Positions 31,132-32,840 of a DNA stretch of 32,840 bases are shown here, piece by piece; within the stretch, counting starts at the first letter, position 1; every line of letters starts with the position of its first letter. Both the position numbers and the translations under genes were made by a program. Below the pieces are notes generated by a model. It saw nothing but the letters and a program-made list of their open reading frames with translations. It was not told where the DNA came from and made no database searches. Source of the stretch: a virus; IMG/VR virus record IMGVR_UViG_3300010160_000148, positions 1-32,840 of that record; one strand, given 5' to 3'.

Positions 31132-32840
31132 TATCTGCGTCCGTCTGGTCTTATATCAATCCGTGGATAACCCATCTGCCAAGCAACCCCTAGTTCATTA
31201 GACTCAATTCTAAACGCCATTTGTCTGCCTCTAATACGGGTGTAAACTTGCCCAGTAAATTGTTGAACAGCATAAGTACGTTGATTAGCGTAACTTTGAG
31301 CACTTACTACCGCTTGTGGGTCAGGGTTTCCATAAGACGTTCCTGAGTTAACTCTTGGTATTACGGTCATATTAACTTGTGGTATACCCGATGTAGAGCC
31401 GTTAAACGTTAAGTCAGGCAGTATGCGCCACACAAACCCAAAGTTATGCCCCTCTCCAATATCAAAATCAGATGACTGAATATAAGACACAATCGGCACC
31501 GCAGTTAGTCCTGATACATCGTCAGTGCCGTTCTCGTGGTAAAGGATTCTAAAGTTGTCGGTATCGGCACCCATTGGGTATTGGCGTAGTCCAGAATCTA
31601 ACCAAGCAGTGCGGCTCATAGTTCCATAAGACCATACATCATCTAAATAATCGTAAATAACATAGCGGTCAACAATATCACTATTAGCAGAGCAATAGAA
31701 CCACCAAATCTCGTTGTAGCCTTCAATAGACCCAGCAAATACTTGGAAGTTCTGGTTTTGATTAATGTCTTGGTAAACGTATTGACGCAACGAACAAGAC
31801 AATGTTTCTACACGACCCGTGTATCTATAAAACTTATCAGTACCCATCCAATAGGTTACGTTATTAACTGTAATAGAAGCGTTGGGACCCATAATAGATA
31901 TGTTGTCTTGTAATAACTGGAAGCCCCAAACATAAGGAGGCCCTAAATATTGCATAGAATAAACAGCCGAATCTGACCAAACAATTATCTCTTGACGAGT
32001 TGAACGAGCACAAACAATATAGGAACCAATATTAAGGCGATATTCGCCAGACTGGTTTGTTACTGCGGGTACCCATTCATAAGGGTTTTCTTGGTCGGAC
32101 CAACGTACTAATAGCGGGTCAAATGGAGTATCAGCATCTGTAGGGTCATAAGGATTAGCGCCCATTGCAATAACAAAGCGTTGAATTGCCGACCCAATAA
32201 TTTGGTTAGTTGTGTTAGGTACAAACTGACCTTGATACCCTAAAGATGTAGAAAGCGTATTTAACAGAACTGCTCTTACACTGACGCCAGTTGTTGCTGA
32301 CCAGTAATAGATACCACCACCACGAGGGGCAATAATTAAATCTTGACCAAAATTATCGTTAGTCCATAAACGCAACTGGGAACCAATACCCACATCTGCT
32401 GCAGACCCCCAAGGACGAATACCGTATTCTGGATAAGCAGTAACAGTAGTCCCACCACCTACAGAACCATACAAAGCAGTTACAGAAGCTGTGCCCGTAC
32501 CAGAACCCGGACCTGTAGCAACAAAAGATACGCCGACTGTATTTGACGCCGCCCCAATAGCTGTAAAGCTTGTAGTTCCTACAGAAGTAATAATGTATGT
32601 AAGCCCTGTACTAAAAGACCCTGCATTGGCATCAGGTAGCGTAATCGTGTAGCTATTAGCGTCTACGTAAGTAATTTCAAAAGTTTTATTTAGCACTGTA
32701 GCAGGCACAGCGGCATCAATCCCAACACCATATACTCCATAACTGCCTGTACCAAACCCAACTGTGCCAGAAAAACCATATACAGAAGGTGTTGCTATTA
32801 AATCTGTTGCTCCAGAAAAAGCTACCCAAACAATAGAAGC
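31131..32840 (-). CDS. Beta-propeller tail nozzle/DNA-stabilisation-type protein (5' truncated by window edge)
   Basis: The frame is open to the right edge, so the start lies outside; 569 residues are visible. A GTG at 32706-32708 is only an internal codon. The protein is full of short beta strands with repeats around Trp/Tyr: WSDQENPYEW, EIIVWSDSAVYSM, YVWGFQLLQDN, WMGTDKFYRYTG, EIWWFYCSANS. This is the pattern of the beta-propeller shared by P22 gp10 and T7 gp12 nozzle proteins. It forms the lower tail tube of podoviruses. A Gly/Thr-rich module at 32487-32612 seems inserted near its start. The gene leads the visible virion block and is coupled to the jelly-roll gene. Confidence 0.8.
   Translation of the reverse strand, partial: ASIVWVAFSGATDLIATPSVYGFSGTVGFGTGSYGVYGVGIDAAVPATVLNKTFEITYVDANSYTITLPDANAGSFSTGLTYIITSVGTTSFTAIGAASNTVGVSFVATGPGSGTGTASVTALYGSVGGGTTVTAYPEYGIRPWGSAADVGIGSQLRLWTNDNFGQDLIIAPRGGGIYYWSATTGVSVRAVLLNTLSTSLGYQGQFVPNTTNQIIGSAIQRFVIAMGANPYDPTDADTPFDPLLVRWSDQENPYEWVPAVTNQSGEYRLNIGSYIVCARSTRQEIIVWSDSAVYSMQYLGPPYVWGFQLLQDNISIMGPNASITVNNVTYWMGTDKFYRYTGRVETLSCSLRQYVYQDINQNQNFQVFAGSIEGYNEIWWFYCSANSDIVDRYVIYDYLDDVWSYGTMSRTAWLDSGLRQYPMGADTDNFRILYHENGTDDVSGLTAVPIVSYIQSSDFDIGEGHNFGFVWRILPDLTFNGSTSGIPQVNMTVIPRVNSGTSYGNPDPQAVVSAQSYANQRTYAVQQFTGQVYTRIRGRQMAFRIESNELGVAWQMGYPRIDIRPDGRR

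Noticed and set aside
1-32840. tRNA, rRNA, CRISPR array, integrase, insertion sequence, terminal repeats
   Set aside because: No cloverleaf-sized gap, regular spaced repeat, integrase or transposase motif was seen; the window is almost fully covered by phage genes.

Overview
The window is part of a double-stranded DNA tailed bacteriophage genome. It shows two tightly packed gene blocks that face each other, almost no intergenic space, many tiny overlapping genes, a complete phage replication set, and a virion block typical of short-tailed (podovirus-type) phages. No integrase, repressor/excision cassette, tRNA or rRNA was seen, so a lytic lifestyle is the simplest reading for the visible part. 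The host cannot be named from the sequence. Strong Shine-Dalgarno sites and a sigma70-like promoter fit a bacterial, probably Gram-negative, host, and the protein flavour recalls phages from aquatic environments (inference). Both ends of the window cut through genes.

Left arm, plus strand (1-16290). It opens with the 3' part of a VWA-domain protein (MIDAS motif), a free-standing HNH homing-type endonuclease with foreign codon use, an unknown gene, and a DUF3150-like gene. Next comes a ladder of tiny genes (2641-4873), mostly joined by ATGA overlaps, that includes a DUF6378-like protein, a winged-helix protein and a VRR-NUC nuclease. Two of these (59 and 54 aa) are very short. The replication core follows: a family A DNA polymerase with 3'-5' exonuclease, a small HTH protein, an HExxH protein, a RecB/Cas4-like nuclease with an Fe-S cysteine set, a small HNH nuclease, a tandem pair of paralogous unknowns, and an SNF2-type helicase. 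A promoter at 11079-11107 then precedes a coiled-coil protein, a 78-aa gene bracketed by a 17-nt direct repeat, a candidate single-stranded-DNA-binding protein with four cysteines and an acidic tail, a 115-nt leader with hairpins, an HTH protein, and a 958-aa primase-helicase (archaeo-eukaryotic primase plus DUF927-type ATPase).

Right arm, minus strand (16274-32840). Reading in the direction of transcription from the right edge: a beta-propeller tail nozzle/stabilisation-type protein (5' end outside the window), a C1q/TNF-like jelly-roll protein, a 497-aa Gly/Ala-rich virion protein, a Gly-rich 162-aa protein, a GNAT-like 137-aa protein, a Gln-rich 344-aa protein, a 524-aa protein and a giant 3034-aa protein. 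This order mirrors T7 genes 12-13-14-15-16 (nozzle, GNAT-like internal protein, internal core proteins, ejected giant protein), with an outsized gp16 equivalent carrying an HExxGH peptidase-like element and a C-terminal LPD38-like region.

The two arms converge at about 16.28 kb, where the last genes overlap tail-to-tail by 17 nt and no terminator is visible. The left arm would copy and process DNA. The right arm would build the tail and the internal proteins that deliver DNA through the host envelope. The points most worth checking are the giant ejection-type protein and its T7-like synteny, the candidate zinc-type SSB, the in-frame TAA-TTG junction before the GNAT gene, the VWA/DUF3150 cassette interrupted by a homing endonuclease, and the 78-aa cassette between direct repeats.
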